Below, in pieces: positions 7,139-15,101 of a stretch of 64,000 bases of DNA (position 1 is the stretch's first letter; every line of letters begins with the position of its first letter). The DNA lies in NCBI GenBank assembly GCA_030684395.1, contig JAUXTT010000025.1, forward strand, positions 1 through 64,000, in the 5' to 3' direction. This stretch comes from Bacteroidota bacterium. Lineage in GTDB: Bacteria; Bacteroidota; Bacteroidia; B-17B0; Aurantibacillaceae. The position numbers and the translations under genes were made by a program. Below the pieces are notes generated by a model. It did no database searches. It was given only the letters and a program-made list of their open reading frames with translations, and was not told where the DNA came from.

Positions 7139-8623
7139 TTAATGCTTCATCATTTTTTCATCAATACTAATACCCAAACCCTGAGCTACTGCCATTCCTA
7201 AACCAATATCAGTTCTGAAGAAATGACAAAGCTGGCGGTTAATGATCTCGCTTTTCTTTTCGCCTGTAATGCCACTCATAGAACTAACAATATTAGATAC
7301 GGTATTTTTACGTTCCTCATCCGTCATCACTTTTTTGAATAAAATACACGGCTGGGTATAATGATCATTATCTCCGGCATCATTTCTATCATACCAATCT
7401 GCTACATTATTATCCAATTGCATCGCAGGTTGCTTATACGATTCATCCACAACAATATCATCAAAACTATTAGGAAAATAATTAGGACTATCTTCTCCAT
7501 TCCCATCTGTGCACATGGATCCGTCGCGCTGATAATTATTTACTATGTAAGGACATTTGTTCACGGGTAGTTGCTCGTAGTTAACACCTAAACGATAACG
7601 ATGTGCATCGGGATATGACAATAAACGACCTTGCAACAGTTTATCAGGTGAATAGCTAATGCCGTTAATAACATTAGCCGGAGCAAATGCAGCTTGTTCT
7701 ACTTCTGCAAAATAGTTTTTCGGAATTTCATTCAGCTCAAATGTTCCAACATCTATCAGTGGAAAATCTCCATGTGGCCATACTTTGGTAACATCAAATG
7801 GATTGTATGGAAAATCCTTTGCTTCTTCGTTTGTCATTACTTGTATTTTCATGTCCCACTTCGGAAAATCTTTTTTCTCAATAGCATCAACCAGATCACG
7901 TTGAGCATGATCGGGATCAATACCCCGCATTTCATTTGCTTCTTTTCCTGTAAAATTTTTAATTCCTTGTTGCGTAATGAAATGAAATTTAACCCAAACC
8001 TTTTCGTTTTTTGCATTGATCATAGAGAAGGTGTGGCTTCCAAAACCATGCATATGTCTGTACGAAAAAGGTGTACCTCTATCGCTCATTAAAATCACAA
8101 TCTGATGTAAACTTTCGGGATTATAGCTCCAGAAATCCCACATCATTGCAGGGCTTTTCAAATTTGTTTTAGGATCGCGTTTTTGAGTATGTATAAAATC
8201 ACTGAACTTTTTTGGGTCTTTAATAAAAAACACCGGTGTATTATTTCCAACCAGATCCCAGTTTCCTTCTTCGGTATAAAACTTCATAGCAAAGCCACGT
8301 GGATCTCTTTCTGTATCGGCACTTCCCTTTTCTCCACCTACTTGAGAAAAACGAATAAATAGTTTACATGAATTACCTGGCTTGCTGAATAATTTTGCTT
8401 TAGTATATTGTGTGATGTCATTTGTAACTGTAAATTTCCCATAAGCACCGGTACCTTTTGCGTGCACCACCCGTTCAGGAATACGCTCACGGTTAAAGTG
8501 CGCCATTTTTTCATGCAGGATAAAGTCCTGTAGTAATAATGGACCTCTTGCTCCAACACTCATGGTGTTTTCATTTTCAGTATAAGGAATCCCCGCAGCG
8601 GTCGTTAATTTCTTTTTTTTCAT
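7139..8623 (-). CDS. katA: Catalase, heme-type (clade with about 490 residues)
   Basis: 494 residues, the length of small-subunit monofunctional catalases. The distal His54 lies in RIPERVVHAKGTGAYG, the distal Asn in LVGNNTPVFFIKD, and the heme-ligand Tyr in RLLSYPDAHRYRLGVNY with QLPVN following. It breaks down hydrogen peroxide in the cytoplasm. It is the second gene of the five-gene operon, 13 bases after the decarboxylase-like gene. A catalase in such a tight metabolic operon suggests that a neighbouring enzyme makes peroxide, or that the operon answers oxidative stress. No OxyR or PerR site was identified. The gene symbol is by family, not by proven orthology. Confidence 0.97.
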   Translation of the reverse strand: MKKKKLTTAAGIPYTENENTMSVGARGPLLLQDFILHEKMAHFNRERIPERVVHAKGTGAYGKFTVTNDITQYTKAKLFSKPGNSCKLFIRFSQVGGEKGSADTERDPRGFAMKFYTEEGNWDLVGNNTPVFFIKDPKKFSDFIHTQKRDPKTNLKSPAMMWDFWSYNPESLHQIVILMSDRGTPFSYRHMHGFGSHTFSMINAKNEKVWVKFHFITQQGIKNFTGKEANEMRGIDPDHAQRDLVDAIEKKDFPKWDMKIQVMTNEEAKDFPYNPFDVTKVWPHGDFPLIDVGTFELNEIPKNYFAEVEQAAFAPANVINGISYSPDKLLQGRLLSYPDAHRYRLGVNYEQLPVNKCPYIVNNYQRDGSMCTDGNGEDSPNYFPNSFDDIVVDESYKQPAMQLDNNVADWYDRNDAGDNDHYTQPCILFKKVMTDEERKNTVSNIVSSMSGITGEKKSEIINRQLCHFFRTDIGLGMAVAQGLGISIDEKMMKH

Positions 8624-8636
8624 TTTATATTTTTAA

Positions 8637-9791
8637 TTAGCTCCATTTAATTACCGGATAAGCGCGACCGATCTTAGTTCCCATTTTATAATGCACTGTT
8701 GGTTGTGCCGATAAACTTACATTGCTTGATGATTCAAACACCAAAATAATATCAGAGCCTCCAAATTGGAAATAAGATAGTTCTTCTCCTTTACGAACCG
8801 TCACTCCTACCTCTGCTGTAATAATTACAGAAGACACCTGCGACATGCCAATTGGCAAAACTGCTACGAGGCCGATTGGAGTATCAAGTACAATTAAACC
8901 TCTTGTTTGTGCAAACTGGTATCCCGTTACATCAAAGTCTTCGTAAACTCTTTTAAGTTCCAGCTTATGAGTTCCCGGATCCTCTTCCTGTGCTTTTACT
9001 TTTACATCCTGATATACCTGTCCATGAATAACACGTGCTTCTAACACTTTTCCTCCGATTGGTGCATGCTGACGATGATAATCTAAGGGGCTTAAGTATG
9101 AATGCATAAATATTCCATTTTCAAATCGATCTTTGTATGGACTTCCTTCTAATAACTCGCTTATTTTCCAATTAAGGTTTTTAACCGTAACGCTAGAATC
9201 TTTTCTGATCTCCCACTGTCCGGCGAAAGTTGAATCTGCCGGCATTACAATAACCGCTTGGTCTGATACTGCCGCTATAGGTCTATAGCCCGGCTTGAAA
9301 TGTCTCGCAAAGATCTGGTTAAACGTTTTCCATCCACCATGAGGTTTGGAATACTCATGCATATTGTAAGATGGTGTATCATAAAACGTTTTTTCAGATT
9401 CTTCTGTCAACGATTCAGGTGTATCATGAAAAGCCCCCAAAGCATTTGCATAGTCAACCAACCACTTTGAAAATGGGGTGAGAGCCAAAGCTTTATCATA
9501 AGGAACTACTTTGTTTTGTAATGACAAAAGCGGTTCCTGATCCGCAATAAAATAAGAAGCACTCAAATGATCATTCACGCATCCTCCGGAAGAATCTTCC
9601 TGAGGAATCCAATACAAAAACTCATTCATCCAATCTAAATACTGATCTAGTGTTACCACATTCTCTATAAGAGGGAGTTTTTTGCTGTGTGCACTTTTAA
9701 TAGCAGTTTCAAAATCGCTTGTCCAATTGTTTTTCTTTATCAGGTTTACCAATTCTTCAATAACAGGGTGGTACTTTCTTTTGGTTGACAT
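8637..9791 (-). CDS. Phosphatidylserine-decarboxylase-family pyruvoyl enzyme, PsiD-like
   Basis: 384 residues in two parts: an N-terminal PSDC-type domain (about residues 10-160, ending GGWKTFNQIFARHF) and a C-terminal PS-decarboxylase domain (about 165-384). Family residues include LDYHRQHAPIGG (His239, His242), GMSQVSSV, and the self-cleavage site FQFGGSD with Ser346 as predicted precursor of the pyruvoyl group. GGS replaces the LGST of classical Psd. There are no membrane helices. The same two-domain, GGS-motif layout is found in fungal tryptophan decarboxylase PsiD, so the likely substrate is a free amino acid rather than phosphatidylserine. This is inference by architecture. It is the first gene of a five-gene operon with catalase, a membrane protein, an aminotransferase and an S51 peptidase. 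Confidence 0.88.
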   Translation of the reverse strand: MSTKRKYHPVIEELVNLIKKNNWTSDFETAIKSAHSKKLPLIENVVTLDQYLDWMNEFLYWIPQEDSSGGCVNDHLSASYFIADQEPLLSLQNKVVPYDKALALTPFSKWLVDYANALGAFHDTPESLTEESEKTFYDTPSYNMHEYSKPHGGWKTFNQIFARHFKPGYRPIAAVSDQAVIVMPADSTFAGQWEIRKDSSVTVKNLNWKISELLEGSPYKDRFENGIFMHSYLSPLDYHRQHAPIGGKVLEARVIHGQVYQDVKVKAQEEDPGTHKLELKRVYEDFDVTGYQFAQTRGLIVLDTPIGLVAVLPIGMSQVSSVIITAEVGVTVRKGEELSYFQFGGSDIILVFESSSNVSLSAQPTVHYKMGTKIGRAYPVIKWS

Positions 9792-10135
9792 ATATCGTGG
9801 TTTTTATTTTTATTTCACTGAATTTTTCACAGGCAGATAACTCTCTCCTTCTTAATTGCAAGGTTCATGATTATAAAAACGAATCAATTGCATAATTTTT
9901 TAAATATGTTACATATATCGCAGTTTGATCGGGTCCAATTCTGAAGGTTTTGAGGCTACTTAATTAATGATATCGACGAATTCAATAGGAAAAGGAGGTT
10001 TTGGGCGATTAATGGAATAATATAATGGGATAATCCCGATATATGGGTGTACCTTTACTACAAGTGCCATTCTTGAAAGATCTTAAAACAAATGGTACTC
10101 ATTTAAAACTTCTTGCAACATCAAAATAGTTCTTA
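9792..10135. other. Intergenic region upstream of the five-gene operon
   Basis: 344 bases between the divergent decarboxylase-like gene and the receiver gene. It should hold the operon promoter on the minus strand, but no clear TAnnTTTG box or palindrome stood out. The + strand has short fragments that resemble the glycine-rich end of a histidine kinase ATPase domain in broken frames (for example around 9975-10010), which would fit the receiver gene being a remnant. This resemblance is weak. Confidence 0.3.
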
Positions 10136-10627
10136 ATGAAATCTGCAGGCACATTAAAAAAAGCGAAGTTCTCCATTCCCGAAAAGGATGAAAAAGGTGT
10201 TTTTTCTATTCGTGAAAAAGATGCAGTAGAAGTAGCTAAGGAAATTAAACACCTAAAAGTATTGGTGGGGGAAGATATGAGACTCAATCAATTACTTATG
10301 AAGATCATTTTAACTGATTTCGGTTTTGAACATGATATCGTTTCAAATGGAAAATTAATCATCGAAAAATTACTTGCAAATTCATATGACATTATCTTAA
10401 TGGACTTACATATGCCGGAAATGGACGGGTTTGAAGCAGCCGAGTACATTCGTGTTACAATGAATTCCAAAATACCTATTATTGCTTTAACTGCGGATGC
10501 TATCCCAGCTGACCTGGAAAAATTTATGGCATCCGGAATGAATGATTATATCTCAAAACCTGTTGAAGACGACTTATTATACAGCAAAATGGTTTCTTTA
10601 GTAGAAAACTCCACGTTCGCAAAATAA
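10136..10627 (+). CDS. Receiver-only response regulator, possibly remnant of a hybrid kinase
   Basis: 163 residues. After a 38-residue polar leader, a single CheY-like receiver domain runs from KVLVGEDMRLNQ to VENSTFAK. The phosphoacceptor is Asp90 in YDIILMDLHMPEMDG; the conserved Thr is in IIALTAD and Lys in DYISKPV. The acidic pocket shows GED rather than the usual DD pair plus N, a form common in receivers at the C-terminus of hybrid kinases. The leader, including KAKFSIPEK, resembles the last strand of a kinase ATPase domain. A stop codon lies directly upstream in frame. No output domain is present, and it has no partner gene beside it. Confidence 0.8.
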   Translation: MKSAGTLKKAKFSIPEKDEKGVFSIREKDAVEVAKEIKHLKVLVGEDMRLNQLLMKIILTDFGFEHDIVSNGKLIIEKLLANSYDIILMDLHMPEMDGFEAAEYIRVTMNSKIPIIALTADAIPADLEKFMASGMNDYISKPVEDDLLYSKMVSLVENSTFAK

Positions 10628-10692
10628 AAAACTCTTTTCCTAATCTCAAATTTTTCAAACAAATAAGCATAGCACTAATCTCCTGCAATCCT

Positions 10693-10700
10693 TATCTTTG
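10693..10700 (+). promoter_or_regulatory. Bacteroidota -7 promoter box (TATCTTTG)
   Basis: TATCTTTG matches the TAnnTTTG consensus and ends five bases before the ATG of the hydrolase gene. Transcription would start at or within a base or two of the start codon, giving an essentially leaderless message. Confidence 0.5.
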
Positions 10701-10705
10701 CATCC

Positions 10706-11476
10706 ATGCAATTAGCTTACAGAAAATTTGGAGAAGGACAACCTTTATTGATATTACATGGTTTGTTCGGGCAAAGTGATAATTGGAACACATTAGCCAA
10801 ACGTTTTGCCGAACAGGGTTTTGAAGTTTATGCGATCGACCAGCGTAACCACGGATTATCGCTGCATAGTGTAGATTGGAATTACACTGCCATGGCTTGT
10901 GATATTTTAGAATTCATTCAGGAACATCAGTTAAAAAATCCGATTCTATTAGGTCATTCCATGGGTGGAAAAACTGCCATGTTCTTTGAGTTGGAGCATT
11001 CAGGTATTTTAGATAAATTAATAATTGCAGACATTGCTCCTGTTATTTACGCAGCACATCATAATGAAGTGATCAAAGCACTGAAGTCGGTTGATTTTAA
11101 TGTGGTTGCTACCCGCAAAGATGCAGAAGCCGCACTTTCGCAATACATTAGTGATTTTGGCACGAAACAATTTCTCTTGAAAAATATTTACTGGAAAGAA
11201 GATACAGATAAAAAAATGGATTGGCGTTTTAACCTGGATGTGATAGCAGATAATTATCATGAAATCTTAGTTGAAGTTCCTGCAAAAACAAGCCAAGTAG
11301 AAGCTTTATTTATTCGCGGCGCAAAGTCTGTTTACATAAGTGATGCCGATCTTCCTGAAATAGCAGCCCGTTTCCCGAATTACGAATTAGTTACGATTCC
11401 AAATGCAGGCCATTGGGTACATGCAGAGCAGCCTGATCTGTTTTATGAAGCGGTGATGAAATTCCTCCAAGGATAG
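10706..11476 (+). CDS. Alpha/beta-fold hydrolase, YbfF-like esterase
   Basis: 256 residues, usual for the family. The oxyanion segment is LLILHGLFGQSDNW, the nucleophile elbow is LLGHSMGGKTAM with Ser85, and the catalytic His236 is in NAGHWVHAEQP. The order and spacing match YbfF-type acyl-CoA esterases of the alpha/beta hydrolase superfamily, cytoplasmic with no signal peptide. The DLPEIA segment near residue 213 may carry the acid. It stands alone between an orphan receiver and a lipoprotein gene and has its own promoter box at 10693-10700. The natural ester substrate is unknown. Confidence 0.9.
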   Translation: MQLAYRKFGEGQPLLILHGLFGQSDNWNTLAKRFAEQGFEVYAIDQRNHGLSLHSVDWNYTAMACDILEFIQEHQLKNPILLGHSMGGKTAMFFELEHSGILDKLIIADIAPVIYAAHHNEVIKALKSVDFNVVATRKDAEAALSQYISDFGTKQFLLKNIYWKEDTDKKMDWRFNLDVIADNYHEILVEVPAKTSQVEALFIRGAKSVYISDADLPEIAARFPNYELVTIPNAGHWVHAEQPDLFYEAVMKFLQG

Positions 11477-11562
11477 CACGCAGATGACGCTGATTACTTA
11501 TGATTAACACTGATTTAATTTGATTAATAACTGACAAGAATTTATTTCTTAAATTAGCTCCT

Positions 11563-12426
11563 GTGTTTAAAAAGGCTTCCAACATATTTATTCTTACTCT
11601 GATTTTTATTGCTTTTGCATGCACTAAAAACGTGGAGGTAAAGCTTCCTGAATACAAACAGTATTTGGTTGTAGAAGGAAGCATTGAGCCCGGACAAAAA
11701 GCAAAAGTATATTTATCTTACACCATTCCGTACTTTGGCAGCAGCAGTGTAAACAACCTTGCTGACTTTGCAGTAAAAGGTGCATTGGTAACTGTAAGCG
11801 ATGGCACTACAATAGATACATTAAAAGAATTATTACCTACCACAGGATATTTTTATCAGGCTCCTAACATGACCGGCGTGGTTGGAAGAAATTATCTGCT
11901 CACCATAGTAGTAAACGGAAAAACCTATACATCGCAAACATCCATACTACAGCCTGTTCCATTGGATAGTTTATGGAACAAACATGAAGGAAATGATTCT
12001 CTTGGTTTTGTGTGGGCACGCTTAAATGAACCTGCAGGATTGGGAGATGCTTATCGCTGGTATGCAAAGCGAATTGGCAAAGACAATGATTTTATTGCAC
12101 CATTCGGTAGCAGCTTTGAAGATAAATTTGTAGATGGCAAAAATTTTGATTTTGCTTACGACCGTGGAACAATAGACAACTCAACCGCTACCGACGACAA
12201 TAATATTGAAAAAGGTTATTTTAAAATAGGTGATAAAATAGTAGTGAAATTTTGCCACATAGGTATGAAAGAATATAGATTTATGCGCTCTAGGGATGCA
12301 AGTATTTTAAGTAACGGAAACCCTTTTGCTGCACCCAGCAATGTGGAGTCGAATGTGTACGGAGAAAATGTGATCGGGCTTTGGTGTGGTTACAGTCCTT
12401 CTTTGGATACTGTTACTTTTCAATGA
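11563..12426 (+). CDS. DUF4249 domain lipoprotein
   Basis: 287 residues starting at GTG. A lipoprotein signal peptide ends in FIAFAC, with Cys20 as the lipidation site. The mature start EVKLPEYKQYLVVEGSIEPGQ is the hallmark of DUF4249, an outer-membrane-associated beta-sandwich family found almost only in Bacteroidota. It continues with TVSDGTTIDTLKE and NYLLTIVVNGKTYTSQT. DUF4249 genes usually follow a TonB-dependent receptor gene; none is here, so this copy is an orphan. It may assist surface binding of a ligand, but this is unproven for the family. Confidence 0.88.
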   Translation: MFKKASNIFILTLIFIAFACTKNVEVKLPEYKQYLVVEGSIEPGQKAKVYLSYTIPYFGSSSVNNLADFAVKGALVTVSDGTTIDTLKELLPTTGYFYQAPNMTGVVGRNYLLTIVVNGKTYTSQTSILQPVPLDSLWNKHEGNDSLGFVWARLNEPAGLGDAYRWYAKRIGKDNDFIAPFGSSFEDKFVDGKNFDFAYDRGTIDNSTATDDNNIEKGYFKIGDKIVVKFCHIGMKEYRFMRSRDASILSNGNPFAAPSNVESNVYGENVIGLWCGYSPSLDTVTFQ

Positions 12427-12440
12427 TCCACCGAATGTGA

Positions 12441-12487
12441 CTTCGGCTACCCATCGACTACGCTCAGGACAGGCGCTCAGTCACCTT
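12441..12487 (+). repeat. Dispersed repeat, CGACTACGCTCAG family
   Basis: Long version of a repeat seen at least six times in intergenic DNA of this window. It contains CCATCGACTACGCTCAGGAC and matches, in reverse orientation, the copy at 39324-39374 over about 46 bases. Confidence 0.65.
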
Positions 12488-12631
12488 AGATACCTGCCCC
12501 AAATGATGGTGTCGTGACTTCTACTACCTTAGTCTAAAGCTAATGAAGATGCTAAATGAAAATACTTAGGTGATTGAGAGGTGAATCGGCAACTCTCAGT
12601 TTTACTGATAGTTTCATTCGATGTATAATGC

Positions 12632-12658
12632 AAGGTGGTTGAGTGAAGTCGAAACCAC
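12632..12658 (-). repeat. Dispersed repeat, CGACTACGCTCAG family
   Basis: Short copy reading GTGGTTTCGACTTCACTCAA on the minus strand, inverted relative to the copy at 12441-12487. The two could pair across about 145 bases. Confidence 0.55.
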
Positions 12659-12679
12659 TAATTAAAGGAAAGAAAAAAA

Positions 12680-12777
12680 GGGTAAGCTACTCTCATCGCA
12701 CCGCTACAACCGTCTGCCCTTGCTCCGTTCCCAGCCTGGGGGATTCAACAGGAGCTGGTCGTGAGAGACTTACCCGC
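12680..12777 (-). ncRNA. ffs: Signal recognition particle RNA (small bacterial SRP / 4.5S)
   Basis: Read on the minus strand, the terminal stem pairs GGTAAGTCTCTC (12774-12763) with its partner near 12694-12681. The apical part shows the universally conserved SRP domain IV: CAGG, a GGAA tetraloop closed by G-C, then GGAGCA on the 3' side. This core binds the Ffh protein, and the RNA-protein particle delivers membrane proteins to the Sec machinery. A run of seven T residues follows the 3' end (minus strand, about 12679-12673) and can serve as terminator. A TACTTTTG -7 box lies just upstream (12787-12780). The high GC content against the AT-rich surroundings also fits a structural RNA. Exact ends are approximate. 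Confidence 0.9.
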
Positions 12778-12814
12778 GGCAAAAGTATGTATTTTTTTGC
12801 AATTAGCATAGCCC

Positions 12815-12849
12815 CTAAAAAAAATATTCCCCTAAAAAGGGGAATATTT
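12815..12849 (-). terminator. Intrinsic terminator of the Lys-rich secreted protein gene
   Basis: Perfect 11-bp stem (12822-12832 with 12839-12849, AATATTCCCC/GGGGAATATT) and 6-base loop. On the minus strand it is followed by a run of eight T residues. It lies 35 bases after the stop codon at 12885, between that gene and the SRP RNA gene. Confidence 0.85.
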
Positions 12850-12884
12850 CAAATTATTTAAGAAAAACGGGGCAATATGAATTC

Positions 12885-13358
12885 TTATTTCTCTTCTTTT
12901 TCCTTTTTATCTTTCTTTTTGTCCTTTTTCGGTTTTTCTTTCCCACTGAAAGTGGCGTTTTTTTTATCTTTTCCTTTCTTGGTGATTCTCATTGATCCTT
13001 CAATTTCGAAGTTATCCACTACACATTTAAATTCGAAGACCTCTTCTTTAGCTAATTCAGTTGTTGCTAAAACCTCGATGTATTCTCTTTCTTCACCTTC
13101 TTCCGTATAGGTTGAATCTTTTACTAATTCGTACTTGATCCAGGTTCCTATACCCAATTTCTGATCAGCGAAATCACCACAAAAAACTTTTCCATCTTTA
13201 AAAGAAATTTCATCAGGAATTGCCTTAGGTTTTTTCCCATCAATTATTGAAACCGTAAAATCACGTTTATGTAATCTGTCTTTCGCAATAGTAAAAGCAA
13301 ACGCCAAGCTACTTACAACAAGCACAACTGCTATTCTTGAAAATATTTTCCTGTTCAT
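12885..13358 (-). CDS. Secreted protein with lysine-rich tail, unknown
   Basis: 157 residues. An N-terminal signal peptide (MNRKIFSRIAVVLVVSSLAFAFTIA) is followed by a roughly 100-residue mature part with alternating beta pattern (FTVSIIDGKKPKAIPDEISF, VFEFKCVVDNFEIEGSMRIT). The last 25 residues are almost all K, E and D. No family was recognised. Single Cys residues near 59 and 111 could pair after export. It is preceded by its own promoter region and ends in a strong terminator, so it is a single-gene unit. The basic tail may bind anionic envelope polymers, but this is a guess. Confidence 0.65.
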   Translation of the reverse strand: MNRKIFSRIAVVLVVSSLAFAFTIAKDRLHKRDFTVSIIDGKKPKAIPDEISFKDGKVFCGDFADQKLGIGTWIKYELVKDSTYTEEGEEREYIEVLATTELAKEEVFEFKCVVDNFEIEGSMRITKKGKDKKNATFSGKEKPKKDKKKDKKEKEEK

Positions 13359-13493
13359 AATTTATTGATTTATTAGTTAATTATCTGGTACCAATATAAT
13401 TTCGTAATCCTGTTTTTACAAATTTAAGGAATAATTAAAAAAGTCCCTATTATTTTATCAACCTTCCCACACATAAACAAATTACGTACCAGT

Positions 13494-14831
13494 TTATCGG
13501 TTAAACGACAATCGTTTACCAAAGTGCGATTCATTGAATTTGCCTTCATCAAACACCAGGTTTCCATTTACAAAGGTTTTTTTTATGGATGAAGCAAAAG
13601 TATGTCCTTCAAATGGCGACCAGCCACATTTTGAAAGAATATTCTTCCTCTCAACTGTTGTAGGTTGTTTTAAATCTACCAAAACCAGATCAGCAAAATA
13701 ACCTTCCCTTAAATAACCACGATCCTTGATCTGAAAAATATCCGCCACATTATGACTCATTTTTTGCACGATCATCTCCAGAGATATTTTTCCTTGTTTG
13801 TAAAGATCTATCATGGCAATTATAGCATGTTGAACCAATGGTCCGCCACTTGGAGCCTGTAGGTATTTCTGGGATTTTTCTTCTATGGTATGAGGTGCGT
13901 GATCCGTTGCTATTATATCAACTCTCCCATCTTTAACAGCTTCCAGAATATTGTCGCGGTCATACATAGTTTTTACTGCCGGATTCCATTTGATCCAATT
14001 GCCTTTTGTTTTGTAATCAGCATCACTGAACCACAAATGGTGTATACAAGCTTCAGATGTGATGCGTTTATCTTTTAAAGGAATTTTATTGGTGAATAAG
14101 GAAAGTTCTTTTGCTGTAGAGATATGTAAAATGTGCAAACGTGTATTGTGTTTTTTAGCCAATTCAACTGCCATACTTGATGATTTATAGCAGGCTTCCT
14201 CGCTTCGAATGATTGGGTGGAAAGTAGCATCAATATCTTCTCCGTATTCTTCAACAATCCGCTTTTGATTTTCCTTCACCATTGGGTCATACTCGCAATG
14301 CGTTGCAATCAATGTATCAACGGAAGAAAATATCTTTTCCAACGTTTCCCTGTTATCAACCAGCATACTTCCGGTTGAAGAGCCCATAAACAATTTTAAG
14401 CCGCATACTTCCTTAAAATCCACTTTTTTTATTTCTTCTAAATTGGTGTTTGTACCACCCATAAAGAAAGAATAATTGGCCAAAGAACATTCAGAGGCAC
14501 GCTTATATTTTTTATTCAGCTCCTCCAGCGTTGTTGCCTGCGGGTTGGTATTCGGCATTTCCATATAAGAAGTAATACCGCCTGCAACAGCTGCCTTTGC
14601 TTCTGTATATATTTCACCTTTATGAGTTAATCCCGGCTCACGAAAATGCACCTGATCGTCGATAGCGCCCGGCAACAGGTAAAGTCCTTTAGCATCAATA
14701 ACAGTTGCCTTCATATCATTCTCAATTTCATTCTCAATTCTGGAAATGCGATCATCTTCGATAAGCACATCAGCTACAAAAATTTCGTTTTCGTTTACCA
14801 GTGTAGCTTGTTTAATAAGGTATTTAGACAT
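13494..14831 (-). CDS. pyrC: Dihydroorotase (class I)
   Basis: 445 residues. It catalyses ring closure of carbamoyl-aspartate to dihydroorotate in pyrimidine synthesis. Landmarks are LLPGAIDDQVHFREPGLTHK (about 53-72), CGLKLFMGSSTGSML with the lysine expected to be carboxylated between two metals, ATHCEYDP, LHILHIST, and IATDHAPHT with the catalytic Asp. The first metal motif reads Q-V-H (Gln60, His62) where most class I enzymes have H-x-H; this substitution is common in Bacteroidota dihydroorotases, so it does not by itself argue for loss of activity. Divergent pyrR-pyrB lies 270 bases away, which supports the pathway assignment. Confidence 0.93.
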   Translation of the reverse strand: MSKYLIKQATLVNENEIFVADVLIEDDRISRIENEIENDMKATVIDAKGLYLLPGAIDDQVHFREPGLTHKGEIYTEAKAAVAGGITSYMEMPNTNPQATTLEELNKKYKRASECSLANYSFFMGGTNTNLEEIKKVDFKEVCGLKLFMGSSTGSMLVDNRETLEKIFSSVDTLIATHCEYDPMVKENQKRIVEEYGEDIDATFHPIIRSEEACYKSSSMAVELAKKHNTRLHILHISTAKELSLFTNKIPLKDKRITSEACIHHLWFSDADYKTKGNWIKWNPAVKTMYDRDNILEAVKDGRVDIIATDHAPHTIEEKSQKYLQAPSGGPLVQHAIIAMIDLYKQGKISLEMIVQKMSHNVADIFQIKDRGYLREGYFADLVLVDLKQPTTVERKNILSKCGWSPFEGHTFASSIKKTFVNGNLVFDEGKFNESHFGKRLSFNR

Positions 14832-14893
14832 AAGGCGGATTTTATCTGCTCCAAAATTAAGGAATTATTCGTTGAATATCGGATTAGTTTTTT

Positions 14894-15026
14894 GCCGCGG
14901 ATTTGAGCAGATTACACAGTTTTTTAGTAGAATTAAGATGCGAAATTGCCATGGGTTATAAGCCTGTTAATATCTTATAATTATTGCAACGTCACATAAA
15001 TCAACATTATCTGCGTAATCTGCGGC
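14894..15026. repeat. Inverted repeat pair in pyrC-pyrR spacer
   Basis: GCCGCGGATTTGAGCAGATT (14894 onward) is repeated inverted as ATCTGCGTAATCTGCGGC (15009-15026). This type of CAGATTACGCAGAT spacer repeat is scattered through many Bacteroidota genomes. Function unknown. Confidence 0.5.
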
Positions 15027-15101
15027 TTTATTTCTTAACGCATTGTAATCCGTAGCAATTAATTTTTAACTTTACTGCCTACAATCATACAATAATTGTA
15101 G

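Noticed and set aside
7694-8092. Plus-strand frame of 132 codons opposite catalase
   Set aside because: Lies fully within a clear catalase gene in antisense; no motif.
12643-12861. Plus-strand open frame of 72 codons
   Set aside because: It runs through the SRP RNA gene on the other strand and a terminator; composition is not protein-like.
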